A DNA stretch of 64,000 bases from Tubiluchus corallicola (lineage: Eukaryota > Priapulida > Priapulimorpha > Priapulimorphida > Tubiluchidae): NCBI GenBank assembly GCA_030141605.1, contig JAQGDQ010000561.1:61001-125000 (forward strand), in the 5' to 3' direction. Below the pieces are notes generated by a model that did no database searches, was not told where the DNA came from, and worked only from the letters and a program-made list of their open reading frames with translations. Of the stretch, positions 27,301 to 35,783 are shown in pieces. The translations under genes were made by a program, and so were the position numbers. Within the stretch, counting starts at the first letter, position 1; every line of letters begins with the position of its first letter.

Positions 27301-30300
27301 ACATTTTCTTATCTATAGTCATAATTGTTCAAATGCAATAGCAAAAACTGACTTTGGCTCCTTAAAGCAAGACTGCATTCAATGTTAAACTGTAGGTCAA
27401 AACAATCTAATCTTTAAAATATTGAAAGGAAACATACTACTTTTTCAAAAATGATTTACGTGAAAGAATTATTACAACACAAACGCAATTTCAAGTTTGC
27501 GCCTCTAGTTCTTCGCTGTTACGTGCATTTCGCCATTCGATAGATGGCGCCTGCATTTCGAAAACGTGTTACACAAAAAACAGGTGCTGTACCTCTGAGT
27601 TCAGATGTGCTAGTTTGTGACAAACTACACACGTTCGACAATTCATGCGTGAGCACAGCAGTAAATTTGAAATTTCAATTTTTATCTTAAAACTTACCGA
27701 TTTTAGTACAACACACTGTATATCTTACAGTAGCACTGTACTTCAATTTTCTCTTTCGCAAACACGTGCAACACACGCTCGTGGAATGTCTTTGCTGTTG
27801 AAAATTATGTTAATTTCTGATGTCATCAATAGTTGGGCTCGCCCGCCGTTAATTAAGTTTTTAATCTATAATTATCAGAAATGCTATTGCAGTATTAATT
27901 GCATTAAAAGTATACTTTTTATCGTACTTGAAAATGGGGTAGTATATGAAAAATCATCCTGTCTTACTTTAATAATTTTTTTATTAAATTGGTTGCTTAT
28001 TAAATAATTGTCATTAAAATATTCCTATTGTCAGCTAAGAGGCAATAGTCATCCCATAACATCGTATGCATTATAATGAGAAATCTGTGTAAAAATCGGC
28101 CCCTCATTCGAGTGCCAGCGACCAGGGCCGGAGCTAGATGTGGCAAGCAGGGGGGGGGGCGCAAAAATTTTCTGGGTGGGGGGCGAGGTATCCGAAGTGG
28201 TTAAATAATGGTTAAGCCAGTTTTTAACCCCTTTTATACTGCATGCAGGCCTACAATTAGCGTGTGTGTAGGACGGCGTAGCGGACAGAGCAATAATGAG
28301 AAAATTAACTCTCAGTTAACCTAACGTCATTAATCTGCCTCTAACTAAATTATTATTTACAGAAATTTATCACACACAAGTTTTAAGAAAATAATACACT
28401 GAAGCTACCAAACATTTTTTTACCTAATTCTAATTCATATTGAAAATGATCACATGCGAACTGCAATTTTCACTGCAAAAAAATTATTTGTCCGATTTTG
28501 CAGGGGGGGCACAAATTTTGACAGGTAATCCGCCCCCCTCGCTCCCCCTAGTTCCGCCCCTGCCAGTGACGCAAATTGGTTCACATTAGGATGCATTAGC
28601 GATGCGATCTGTGTCTAAATTTCCCTACCGTAACTGCAAACAAGCGACTGATGCGACGGCGGGAAGAGTTCAATCAATTCGGACTATTTTAGCAATACTT
28701 ATTACTTACTTTGGTAATTTTTTTTCACCAACCGACTATGGCTTCTCTGACTTTGATGTTCTTGCGTTACATGTTGTCGTGTTGACAAAAGGTACAACAG
28801 TAGAATATACTTTAAACGTTTATTGATACAGAAGTTTCCTCAGAAATGCAGGTAAAAATGATGTCCGCATATAATGTCTTGTAAAAGCCAACTGGTAGTA
28901 CAGAATATAGCAAAACTAGAGCAACCGTTCACTATTAGGTTAAACCCATTTTTAGAATAGGTAACAGATAGATCAGTGGTTTCCAAACTTTCTCGGACCG
29001 TTACCCAAATCGGGAAACCCGGTCGTGTCCATTACCCCCCCACCTAGTACTACTTCTCCAACTCAAAAAGTAAACACACGTATATGCCACAAGCAAGCAA
29101 AATTATTTATGTTTGCTCGTGACATAAATAAATTTCCAGGTGTTGTTGTTGTAGGCAGTCTCTTCAAGAAGAAAACTACGTAAAATGCATTCCGAGCGAA
29201 GTTTTAAAAATTTTCAGAGGGGTGCCCGTTACCCCCCAAAAAAACCATATTACCCCCGGGGTCCCCTACTTTGGGAACCACTGAGATAGATAGAAGCCAT
29301 ATGTACTACAGTAATAGCGGTTTTACAGGTTATTGGTCTAATTGCAAATTAAATGTATTTTTTTTATGATTATCGGTCGTTCACAACGACACATTTCATG
29401 CTCGTTCACCTTAGGTGCGCCACTGCGTGTCACATTTTTAACGTAAACAAATAAATTATTTGACTGGGAGTTTTTTACATTTAATGGAGTGCCATTATCA
29501 AGTTTGACATCGACGTTGCATTTTGCTGGCTTCTTGGTTTCACTTAATAAACCACCGACAAACACGTTGTGTCGCGTGTTGTTTGCCGAGGTTCTGTTTG
29601 CAGCGCTTCAGCTTTAGTGCGGGGTTTAGGGACTAATTTTTCACCGAGAAAAGTAAAACAGCATAAAGTTCCGATGTAACAAAGTTCTGTGTCTGTTTAG
29701 TGTAACAAATAGACAACTAAGCGCCGCAGTAATTGCAAGCTCAAGCCAGAATCAAGCGTTCCAAGCCAAGCCTAGTAAATGTGGATGTTTGTGGCAGGAC
29801 CCTCACTTAGCATTTATCAAAAATAAACCTTGAGCACTGAACTAGCAGAAGTACCTCACCCACATTCAGATGTTGATGCATTCTTCCCTTATGAGGTAAA
29901 TAAACCAGCAAAGAATCAGTGTGGTGACTGAAACACCCCTGAAGCGAGTATAGAAAATGGTCACCCATCCAGCCACTTGGCCGTCGAGCTCAACTATTGC
30001 TTTTTTGTCATTTGAATACTAATAAACAATGTTCCAATAATAGTAGTTCTGCAACATTCAGAAAAAATTTCGAGTGTCCTTGGTGATGTATAGCTAGTTA
30101 ACTGAACACGTTCTCATGTTGTGCTTATGAACACCATAGTAAACGTGTTTGTTCGTGTTGATGTGTTTTCTTTATTGGGTTTATTTATAAACTACACATA
30201 AGTTTATTTATTTCCACACTGCATCTTACAGTTATAATAAAAATACAGATAATTTCACTGAAGTAAATATAAATATAAATGCAGTATTATCCAAAAATTA

Positions 30301-31520
30301 CAAAATGCAGCATATACATGTGCAAATGACATTACAGAATAATTTTGATGCATACAGTTTGAGCTTAAAAGCATAGCTTGACAGGCCAAACTGTACGTGG
30401 AAATCTTAAAGAAGTGATTAATAATTGAAACAATATATACATAAAAGTGGGGGGGGGTAGTGAATGAAAGATGAAATGCAGCTAGAACTAAGAAAAACTG
30501 TGATCATGATTATAAAGTGTTCAGTAACATGTGTAAAACATCTATTGGTATTCAACAGCTAGTCGAGTACCAGTCATTGAAAAGCTTTAGCTAAAAAATC
30601 AATAAAGGTTTTCGTGCACGTGTTTTGCTTTGTCATACTATGATGTTATATCCACACATGTAAATGTCGTGATGCTAAAGTTGTCGCTGGGGTGTTTTGG
30701 GGAGAGCCAACGTCCGACATTTACAGGTTTATCAGACGGTTTTTGTAGTTGCGATGTGCGTGTTAAACAGATGAAATCAGTGGATGAAAACACGCTTTAA
30801 CTTTGCAATCTGTATTTTACTCAAAATCATAGTCTCATAGTCAATCCACATATATACGAAAATGGTAAACATAATCAACAGTAGTAAACAAAAGTTAAAG
30901 TAAATCCACCAGCCAATATATCATGGCAACTGAGTCAAAACTTTATTATAACCACACAACTGTTTAAGCCTATTGCCTGTCCTCTAATCTTGTTACCAAG
31001 TGTGAAAAACTGCTACATTCACAGAGAAGCCAAGTGACCCAGTTCCATACAAACATATAGCAGTAGCAAGTACATACATATATTGGAAACTTCCAAGTGT
31101 ACAAACAGATGTCAGCACTGACTTAGTGGTAATGAAAAACTAAAGTTTAAAACTACAAATCAAAATTAATAATAAACTGTAAATTTAATGCTCGCATCTG
31201 CGACAGTAAATGACATATTAAATTTGGTTGGCCAGCTATGGATATGCAATTCAGTAGCCCAGTCATAATGATGAACTTTGTACTGCCTTGACCACTGCGA
31301 GATACAGGCCCAAGTTGTCTGCTTTAAGCAGACGGTCGCCGGTTCAAATCCAGGTTTTATCCCCATTTTTTCTCAATTCCTATTTTCCAACTGTGATATC
31401 AGAATTTAACTAGTTTAGGATTTGATCCATCTCCCTCCACATGTAGTCATTCTACTTATTTTATAACAATCCTTTTGTCTGTTTACAGATGGAGCGGAAC
31501 GTGGAAGCGGATTATTTTGA
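8943..31520 (+). CDS. Smaug/SAMD4 orthologue, ten-exon model, 5'-partial
   Basis: Smaug proteins bind stem-loop recognition elements in target mRNAs through a SAM domain and recruit deadenylation and translational-repression machinery in the cytoplasm (family knowledge). Joining the segments 8943-9362, 14972-15217, 19547-19656, 20151-20457, 21546-21637, 23756-23862, 24570-24792, 25182-25266, 27099-27200 and 31489-31520 gives 573 codons plus TGA. All GT/AG borders and phases agree, and the total is divisible by three after the leading two bases of a split codon. Order of parts: conserved N-terminal helical region, acidic/Ser-rich linker, SAM domain, helical region after SAM, Pro/Arg-rich linker, and a conserved C-terminal tail. 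The very N-terminus found in other Smaug proteins is missing and probably lies upstream. Introns are packed with MITEs and minisatellites. Family assignment is firm. Exact ends of individual exons are inferred from consensus. Confidence 0.9.
9460..9770. mobile_element. Diverged copy of the CAGGGATGAG hAT-like repeat interior
   Basis: The segment shares GCTGTCACTTTGTTTACATC, ATATCTCTATGTAT and CTTTTGCATAGGA with the interior of the 21780-22316 element. No clear terminus was found here, so it is an internal fragment or an old copy. Confidence 0.5.
9890..10525. mobile_element. TTAA MITE family B, diverged copy
   Basis: It is collinear with 7380-7987 over most of its length, including the TTCAGCGCTACTGTACAATA block and the GAACTGAGACGTACAGCGC block. 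The left border is degraded. The right border runs into the 114-bp tandem array through a CAAGGTTTCCTTCAAGATTT stretch that resembles the usual MITE end. Confidence 0.6.
10519..11312. repeat. 114-bp tandem array, about 7 copies, in Smaug intron
   Basis: Nearly identical direct repeats of 114 bp (units contain GTTTCCTTCAAGATTTAAAC, TATGCAATATTACAAGTTCA and CATGCATGACAAGGCTATGC). Because 114 is a multiple of 3, one forward frame stays open as a 38-residue repeat from 10728. There is no conserved domain or signal, so I treat that frame as a by-product. The unit overlaps the right-hand end of the adjacent family B MITE. Confidence 0.93.
11313..12321. other. Smaug intron, nothing specific
   Basis: Unique-looking AT-rich DNA with a (GT)n run at about 11558-11605. 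No exon is supported. Confidence 0.4.
12322..12774. mobile_element. Tigger/pogo-like MITE with TA duplication
   Basis: Inverted ends are CAGTCTAGCCTCGTTATCTC on the left and the reverse complement of CGAGATAACGAGACTAGACTG on the right. They are flanked by TA at 12320-12321 and 12775-12776. The CAGT..CCTCG terminus and TA target resemble pogo/Tigger elements of the Tc1-mariner superfamily. At 453 bp it carries no transposase. Confidence 0.75.
12777..14971. other. Smaug intron, no gene seen
   Basis: AT-rich intronic DNA. A diverged duplication of about 125 bp is visible near 13885-14060 (CTTACGATA blocks). A segment at about 14570-14640 with a TTTTTATTGAATAACAAA run could be a retroelement tail in reverse. 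The frame 14304-14513 has no recognised domain. Confidence 0.4.
14972..15217 (+). CDS. Smaug acidic/Ser-rich linker exon
   Basis: It is preceded by a pyrimidine tract and CAG at 14969-14971 and followed by GTAAAG at 15218. It enters in phase 1 and leaves in phase 1. It encodes a low-complexity linker with a short Asp/Glu run ([10 protein letters not shown]) and a Ser-rich stretch ([19 protein letters not shown]), located between the N-terminal region and the SAM domain. The SxxxS patches suggest phosphorylation sites (inference). Homology here is weaker than in the flanking exons. The phase fit and coding composition support it. Confidence 0.8.
15468..17495. repeat. 28-bp minisatellite, about 72 copies, in Smaug intron
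   Basis: Head-to-tail units of 28 bp contain GTCTGGTGCACTGAGAACTG with variants CTGCC or CTGTC and GGGTATG, GGTTATG or GGATACG. The array is about 2.0 kb. The minus-strand unit has no stop in any frame, and 28 is not a multiple of 3, so several long overlapping artefactual frames arise. There are no spacers between repeats, so it is not CRISPR-like. Confidence 0.97.
17750..18330. repeat. Tandem repeat, about 170-185 bp, 3 full copies plus a partial
   Basis: Copies share CTTCCACCGAACTCC, CGCCATTATTAATGCAGCAC, AGAAAGCCAGAAAAATTCTC and AATAACTCAACCCTAG. They begin near 17750, 17920, 18105 and 18285 (partial). Confidence 0.88.
18717..19240. mobile_element. Fold-back MITE expanded by an internal 120-bp tandem array
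   Basis: Ends resemble each other in inverted form: CATTCACACTAG on the left and CTAGTCTGAATG on the right. The interior is a tandem array of about 120 bp x 4 containing GCGAGTTACTGTCGAC, GTCAGCTCGCACTTGT and TTTTGCTCTCTAGTCTGAAC. Each unit ends with a copy of the terminal motif, which suggests the array grew from the element end. Related elements lie at 43549-43835 and about 39480-39650. Confidence 0.65.
19547..19656 (+). CDS. Smaug SAM domain, first half
   Basis: It is preceded by a long pyrimidine tract and CAG, and followed by GTAGGT. It encodes the start of the SAM domain with [14 protein letters not shown] and the [15 protein letters not shown] helix, which closely match the family. 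It enters in phase 1 and leaves in phase 0. This is the strongest single piece of evidence for the gene's identity. Confidence 0.96.
19731..20100. mobile_element. TTAA MITE family A, truncated copy
   Basis: It starts at TTAA (19731-19734) followed by AGCACAAGAAAA and matches 1127-1480. The second half of the element is missing. It fills most of the 494-bp intron between the two SAM exons and ends about 50 bp before the acceptor. Confidence 0.7.
20151..20457 (+). CDS. Smaug SAM domain second half plus linker
   Basis: It follows CAG at 20148-20150 and ends before GTGTGT. It starts in phase 0 and encodes [20 protein letters not shown], the most conserved part of the Smaug SAM domain, whose basic residues contact the RNA hairpin in characterised members. 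A helical stretch follows ([13 protein letters not shown]) and then a Pro/Gly-rich linker with [10 protein letters not shown]. It leaves in phase 1. Confidence 0.96.
20565..20626. mobile_element. Terminal fragment of the CAGGGATGAG hAT-like family
   Basis: CAGGGATGAGAATTATACGC followed by GGAATTCCGAG and GGAAGACCAGTAGT matches the left ends at 21780 and 25327. The rest is not collinear. Confidence 0.6.
20913..21410. mobile_element. hAT-like MITE (CAGGGGTGTGCAAA family), copy 1
   Basis: The left end is CAGGGGTGTGCAAA and the right end is worn (TTTACACACCC). Flanking octamers TTTTATAT (20905-20912) and ATTTATAT (21411-21418) match at 7 of 8, fitting an 8-bp hAT duplication. Its interior matches 56730-57208 closely and 62485-62981 in reverse. 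It lies in a Smaug intron and carries no transposase. Confidence 0.8.
21546..21637 (+). CDS. Smaug helical exon after SAM
   Basis: It follows TTTCAG and ends before GTGAGT. It enters in phase 1 and leaves in phase 0. It encodes [20 protein letters not shown], then a short helix ending in CLNHE. SAMD4 proteins have a similar short exon here. Identification rests on phase, composition and position. Confidence 0.85.
21780..22316. mobile_element. hAT-like MITE (CAGGGATGAGAATT family), full copy
   Basis: The left end is CAGGGATGAGAATTTTCCGC and the right end is TGTCATTCTCATCCCTG. Flanking octamers ATTTAAAC (21772-21779) and ATTTGAAC (22317-22324) match at 7 of 8. It is 537 bp long and non-coding. 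A related element is at 25327-25942, with internal fragments elsewhere in the window. Confidence 0.8.
22325..23140. repeat. 96-bp tandem array, 7 copies, grown from a family A MITE end
   Basis: Copies begin at 22477, 22573, 22669, 22765, 22861, 22957 and 23053, each with CAGCTTTGCTGCCAATGCAA and TATGCAAGTGATACAAAATC. The lead-in at 22325-22476 matches the reverse orientation of family A (CACGCAGTGTTTATCTAAAC, compare 24350). The unit itself matches that MITE's terminal segment, so the array looks like an internal expansion of the element. Confidence 0.9.
23200..23575 (+). mobile_element. Possible 3' end of a non-LTR retrotransposon
   Basis: A short frame (23247-23459) ending in HWRSLLYR resembles the C-terminal tails of CR1/L2-like reverse transcriptase proteins. 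It is followed by an AATAAA near 23548 and an A-rich tail near 23560-23570. No catalytic domain is present. The call rests on a weak protein resemblance plus tail structure. Confidence 0.35.
23756..23862 (+). CDS. Smaug exon, basic linker
   Basis: It follows TTTAG and ends before GTACGT. It enters in phase 0 and leaves in phase 2. It encodes a Lys/Arg-rich segment with [13 protein letters not shown]. The resemblance to SAMD4 is moderate, and the phase chain supports inclusion. Confidence 0.82.
23873..24460. mobile_element. TTAA MITE family A, reverse copy next to a splice donor
   Basis: It starts with TAAAGGACAAGAG only about 10 bp after the preceding exon's GT and runs collinear with 61682-62300. 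It contains the CATGACGTCA block and the GGTCATCGCGGGAGTTTAAA block. The right terminus is missing. Confidence 0.7.
24570..24792 (+). CDS. Smaug exon, basic/Pro-rich region
   Basis: It follows TTTGCAG and ends before GTAAGT. The first base completes a split Arg codon from the previous exon, and the exon ends in phase 0. It encodes a region with [30 protein letters not shown] and [12 protein letters not shown]. It is probably disordered, and no catalytic motif is seen. An alternative acceptor upstream near 24534 would be less consistent with the phase. Confidence 0.82.
25182..25266 (+). CDS. Smaug exon with RTKSAPSRP motif
   Basis: It follows TGTCTAG and ends before GTAAGT. It enters in phase 0 and leaves in phase 1. 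It encodes 28 residues including RTKSAPSRP, which looks like a basophilic-kinase/14-3-3 type site (inference), and a Pro/Gly/Tyr stretch. Confidence 0.82.
25327..25942. mobile_element. hAT-like MITE (CAGGGATGAGAATT family), second copy
   Basis: The left end is CAGGGATGAGAATTTTCCGC and the right end is TGTCATTCTCATCCCTG. The sequence TTACTC immediately precedes the element and immediately follows it, giving a 6-bp match rather than the 8 bp expected. The last 150 bp match the right part of 21780-22316, while the middle differs, so this is a related variant. Confidence 0.7.
26610..26975. repeat. Dispersed repeat, about 365 bp, with G-run
   Basis: It matches 30195-30540 in the same orientation. 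Both have TTTATTTATTTCCACACTGC at the left, CATACAGTTTGAGC and CAAACTGTACGTGGAAA in the middle, a run of seven or more G near the right, and CTGTGATCATGATTATAAAG at the end. The left edge reads like a retroelement tail in reverse. No protein coding is visible. Confidence 0.65.
27099..27200 (+). CDS. Smaug conserved C-terminal exon
   Basis: It follows TTTTCCAG and ends before GTAATT. It enters in phase 1 and leaves in phase 1. It encodes [20 protein letters not shown], then ALE. This matches the highly conserved C-terminal SAMD4 motif (family knowledge) and anchors the 3' end of the gene. Confidence 0.93.
27362..27972. mobile_element. TTAA MITE family B, reverse copy
   Basis: It is bounded by TTAA at 27362-27365 and 27969-27972. 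Ends are AGCAAGACTGC and, from the right, AGTAAGACAGG. The interior is the reverse complement of 7380-7987. It lies in the last Smaug intron. Confidence 0.75.
28123..28562. mobile_element. hAT-like MITE (CAGGGCCGGAGCTAG family)
   Basis: The left end is CAGGGCCGGAGCTAG and the right end is CTAGTTCCGCCCCTG. Flanking octamers CCAGCGAC (28115-28122) and CCAGTGAC (28563-28570) match at 7 of 8. It contains several G/C homopolymer runs. It has no transposase. Confidence 0.8.
28974..29283. mobile_element. hAT-like MITE (CAGTGGTTTCCAAA family)
   Basis: Ends CAGTGGTTTCCAAA and TTTGGGAACCACTG are flanked by a perfect 8-bp duplication AGATAGAT (28966-28973 and 29284-29291). At 310 bp it is non-coding. 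Terminus and target size fit hAT elements. Confidence 0.85.
29300..30190. other. Last Smaug intron, nothing recognised
   Basis: AT-rich DNA. The minus-strand frame at 29338-29565 has no recognisable domain and no splice partners. Confidence 0.4.
30195..30540. repeat. Dispersed repeat, second copy of the 26610 family
   Basis: It is collinear with 26610-26975, including the G-run and the CTGTGATCATGATTATAAAG end. It lies in the same intron, about 3.6 kb away. Confidence 0.65.
31240..31376 (+). repeat. tRNA-like 3' half, possible SINE remnant
   Basis: The sequence GTCTGCTTTAAGCAGAC can form an anticodon-type stem-loop. It is followed by GGTTCAAATCC, a good match to the Pol III B box. No convincing A box or D arm lies at the right distance, and the acceptor stem cannot be closed. 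A tRNA-derived SINE relic is more likely than a functional tRNA. Confidence 0.3.
31489..31520 (+). CDS. Smaug last coding exon and stop
   Basis: It follows GTTTACAG. With the single base carried over from the previous exon it reads [10 protein letters not shown] then TGA at 31518-31520. The short DG-x-(D/E)-R tail directly after TEHAL-x is the family's C-terminus. The short coding part means the exon is mostly 3' UTR. Confidence 0.85.
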
Positions 31521-32342
31521 AGAAAATCTGTCATTCTGTTTACTCTAAAAGTATTCACACTGCATAATTTAGCACTGTTTTTTTTCTGTACAGTTTTGTG
31601 CCTTTTACAGATGAAAATACCCGTATATTAGCCAAGCGATGTTGCTCGGCACTTGTTTCAAAGCCTCCGGCAGGCCATGTGTTGTGAAATTTTTATGATT
31701 CGCAGTATTTGCGGGCACAATGTTTAACATTATCAAGTGTTTGTTAAGATGAATTCATTTTATGTGAATTAGTCTAGTCTAGCTTTCGCTATTATAATGT
31801 TGTGTGCTGAAGATTATGGTGCACCGCGCATTGTTGACAATTATAAACAATACTAATAATTATCATTAGCTTAGTTTGTGCTGAGCTTTTAAAGCTGTGC
31901 ATAGCGCTTTGCTATCTATGATTTTTGCACTGTGCAAAGAGACGTTTTCATTAATATAATTGGATTAGTTATCGAACTTCTGTTGTCGTTATTGTGTGTG
32001 TGTGCGTTTACGGAGCAGATTTAAAAGTGATTTGCACTGCAATCTGCCTTTCCTATCTAATGAAGTTGCAGTTGAATTGGTATGTTTAACATATCGGCAA
32101 CTGTGTGTTAGCAGTGCGACAGTTTTAATTACACAACTGCTATTAAAACATGAAAACTAGACAGTTGCGCACATTAGTAGCAGTTGTAGTCAAATATGTC
32201 GTCTCATTTGTCTCTAAGATGTTGATAATTGTTGTACATTTGTTACGAGAGTTGGTTAAATCGATCGTGTTTCTGCAGCTTATTATAAAACATGGCTACC
32301 TCTCTTCCTATTTTACTTTATGTACAGCTTAGCAGGTCAGAC
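31521..32342 (+). other. Probable Smaug 3' UTR, end not defined
   Basis: AT-rich DNA directly after the stop. No AATAAA is well placed in the first 600 bp, so the transcript end cannot be assigned. The frame 32150-32332 shows no recognised domain. Confidence 0.35.
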
Positions 32343-32538
32343 AGCTTGGCCTGAGATGACCTACTGTCCAGCTTGGTCTGAGATAGACTTACTGTCCAGC
32401 TTGGCTCGAGATAGACCTACTGTCCAGCTTGGCCCGAGATAGACCTACTGTCCAGCTTGGCCCGAGATAGACCTACTGTCCAGCTTGGCCTGAGATAGAC
32501 CTATTGTCCTGCTTGGCCCGAGATAGACCTACTGTCCA
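32343..32538. repeat. 28-bp tandem repeat, 7 copies
   Basis: Units contain AGCTTGGCCCGAGATAGACC followed by TACTGTCC, starting at 32343, 32370, 32398, 32426 and 32454 and onward. The sequence is unrelated to the other 28-bp array at 15.5 kb. Confidence 0.9.
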
Positions 32539-32590
32539 AATAAAACGTTGCAAGAATGGCAAGTTTGAGTTACATGGCCAGTGGCAATTA

Positions 32591-33036
32591 AGCCTTTTCA
32601 CAGTTCCAGCGATTCGCGATGAAAAGGTCAAAGGTTGACCAGACAACGCATTTGTGTACACCTGACAACGCCTTGCAGCCCATGCTACTGTAATAGTAAC
32701 AGTTTTAACAGCTAGCTGGAACTTTGCCTAGTTCACTTTTTCTTGTTTCCAAGCAAGATCCTGCTAGTAAATCAATCACTCTATGCACATACTAATGCAT
32801 AATTAAGTAAAGTCCACGTAAAACAACTGAAGTTACTGAACTGATGCTGCAGACAGTTTTGCTTTACCCACGTTACGCGACGGTTAAAACAACTGAAGTT
32901 ACTGAACTGATGCTGCAGACAGTTTTGCTTTACCCACATGTCATGTGACGGTTGTAGTTAAGACGCGTTGCTGTGGTACACTTAACCTTTGACTTACAGC
33001 AAGTCTGCATGTGCGCAACGAAACTATGAATAGGCT
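32591..33036. mobile_element. TA-flanked MITE (AGCCTTTTCACAG family), copy 1
   Basis: Inverted ends AGCCTTTTCAC and (from the right) AGCCTATTCAT are flanked by TA at 32589-32590 and 33037-33038. The interior contains GGTCAAAGGTTGACC and CTAATGCATAATTAAGTAAA. A stretch with ACTGAAGTTACTGAACTGAT is duplicated inside this copy. Related copies are at 47860-48222 and, reversed, 54336-54702. It is probably Tc1/mariner-type. Confidence 0.75.
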
Positions 33037-33039
33037 TAT

Positions 33040-35783
33040 TGCATCGCAAATGTAAATTCCGTGTAGACACCGCGGAAAGCAGTGGTTAGTTTAGCGGCCC
33101 GTTTATCCGTGACTGTTTTGCCCGGACTCGCCAACTACACATCCGGTCACTGTCGTGAAAAACTGAAAAAAATAATCAGCAAATTTGATGCAATTAGGAC
33201 AATCGAGAAAGTTTCCTCTATCGATTTTCTAGAGAAAGCTGACCGTTCTCTATTTCTGTTTTGTATTTAGTGAACAACCTCGTTTTCTGATACTGGTCAA
33301 TGCCATTAATCTGTTGCCATTAATGCATGCAAATAATTTGTTGTTTGTCAAAAGTGACACCTGACAAAAGTTACACGTTATTACCGGTTCATCCTGACAG
33401 CCTATTTCCCCTAGCAGCCGTTTTTTTTGCTAATGTTACGATCAGATGAGAGTTTAGTAAGATGCTTAGTGCTAAAATCTCTTGTACATTTTCAATTGCA
33501 AAATTTTCAATCCATTAGTCCTGTTCCGTGAGATCGATTACTTCAAATATGCGGGAAATTCTAGCAGATTCCCTGCAGGTTTCGTTAGAATTAGGAAAAT
33601 TTTACTTTCATGTTACCCGGATAAAAAGATTAATGGCTTTTAGAAGCAGATGTTCATGAGCCACATGGATTTAGTTGCATTTCAACAAATGCTGTTTTAC
33701 GTTATGTTAGCCTGCTCACACTGAAATCTATTTTTATGCTAGACTGTTTGATCATACAGGTGTACTAGTTACGTGAACGCATTTAGTTTTTTCTACTTAT
33801 TTCTTTGCTGATATTTTCACCACGAAACCTTAATGTTGAGAATTAGTTTACAGAACTTGTGAATGTCAGGTAACCTGTCCCGACTTTAACTTGATAAACC
33901 ATAAGAAGTGCCGATTTGTTGTAACGTACTGGCACCCGTTGGATTGTTAATTAATACAAAACTAAAAATTGCATTGCTGATTGCTCAAATTAATATTTAT
34001 GTTGATAACATTGTAATAACAGTCAAGTTAAAACTTGAATCTGCAAATGTGGCCCAAGTAATCTTCCTCGAGACGGTGTAGCCGAATACAGCAGAAGTGT
34101 TTAAATTACTCACCAGTAGATATCCCCACTGGGAAGTCGGCTAACCAATAATAAGTTGGCTTACCCAATGGCAGACAGTACGGCAATGCAGCCACAAACA
34201 GGTTTTATTAAATTTTCAGCATGGCGATATAGCACGGCTGGTTGTGAAAATGTTCACATTTAAAGGAAAGGTCAAGCCTTCTGGAAAGTCAGGCTTATCT
34301 GTATGTTTGCAAAAAAATGTTAGAAGAATTTAGTAATAAAACTGCAAAAAGTGCCTCGTGTAATTAGTAAAATCACTTTAAAGTCAAAATCAATTCATGC
34401 TTGGACGCTCCCATTTTTAAAAGCCCATTCTTCCAATGACATCACTTGTTCTAAAGAAAAGTAGTGCACTGTCAATCTTTCTCAGAAGTATAATAAATTT
34501 TTAGAAAAAAATTAGATAGCCGATTTTGTAACATTAGATAAACTGCAGAAGTTTGAATTAGTTAAGCATTGCACTCGTGAAGTCCCTGGTTACATCATAA
34601 TTTCAAACGAATGGCGGCAAAAGATATTTTAGATTTATGCTTTATAGAAAATTTCTTGCAAATTTCTTTGTTAGAATTCTTCTAAGTTTAAGTGATAACA
34701 GTAAAATAAACACAACTTGCTAAATAACTTGTTCTTTCCTTTAAAGATGCAATAATATTAGCTAATATTCTGTTGGATCATGTTTGTTGTCCATAGAAAC
34801 TATTTGTTTACATTTATGGAAAGGCTTACTTCCCAGTAGAGACATCTAGCGAAAGCTTTTATCAGTTTTTCGTTGCTTTTTGAAAAGGGCAAAGAACAGT
34901 TGTTGTTGTACATAATTTAGTATTTTCTCGTAGTTCAGACAAACTTACATTACCGTTTGTAGTGTTGTCAATGAGTTTATGGTATGTGTGTGTCAATGCG
35001 TGTCTTGTCTTGAACTAAATCTACTATATCACAGTATTACTGTGCGTCATGCATTTATAGACTTGTGTTAATTACTGTATGTGCTAGTTTTTGACATTGA
35101 ACAGCCAAAAATAAACTGGTTAATAGAAACTGAAAGTATTTTCATTCGTTTTTTTCTCAATTAACAAAACCCAAAGAACAGTCGATCACGTTACAGAATA
35201 ATTCAGAATTGACTTAGGTACAAGTCTAGTTAACGTTAGGTAATACTTGAATGAGCGTACAATGCCATGCACTTCTGAGATACAAAGAAAAAGCTGACAA
35301 GCAAAAGGCGAACTTTGCACATAATATACAATGGTAGCAAGAAAAAATAAGAAAATCTATTGTACTCTTCACAGTTGGTTATCTTTTTGACATGTTTAAT
35401 GTCCATTTCTCTAAAGGTGAACCACCTTGCCTCAGTAAAGGAAAATCGAAAGATACCGCATATAACAAAAACTGAATGCATCACCTAAATGTCAGTTGTC
35501 ACCAAACAACTGTGAATATCAGTAAGTCAGCATGTGTGCTTTCCAAACATCATATCCACCTTAGATTTTGCTTCAACGAAACTTCATGCCACCCAAATAT
35601 TTGAGCCAAACATGTAAATAAAATAGTCAAAACTGCATCTGATGTCATCGCGATTCACATAATCTCGGCAACTGCTAGAGCACAACTAAATCAAGACTGA
35701 ATTGAAATGTTTGTGAAATACTTTCTTGGGCTTTAAGTTATCCTGGTCCACTGCATGAAAGGTCTATGGAACTTTAAATGTCT
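33040..35783. other. Intergenic between Smaug and eL36, nothing recognised
   Basis: About 2.7 kb of AT-rich DNA with no frame that I can tie to a protein family. Candidate polyadenylation hexamers (AATAAA) occur near 34706 and 35108 and could serve a long Smaug 3' UTR, but this is speculative. Confidence 0.4.

Noticed and set aside
31300-31376. Functional tRNA gene
   Set aside because: There is no D arm or closing acceptor stem at the right spacing, and the anticodon would match a stop codon.
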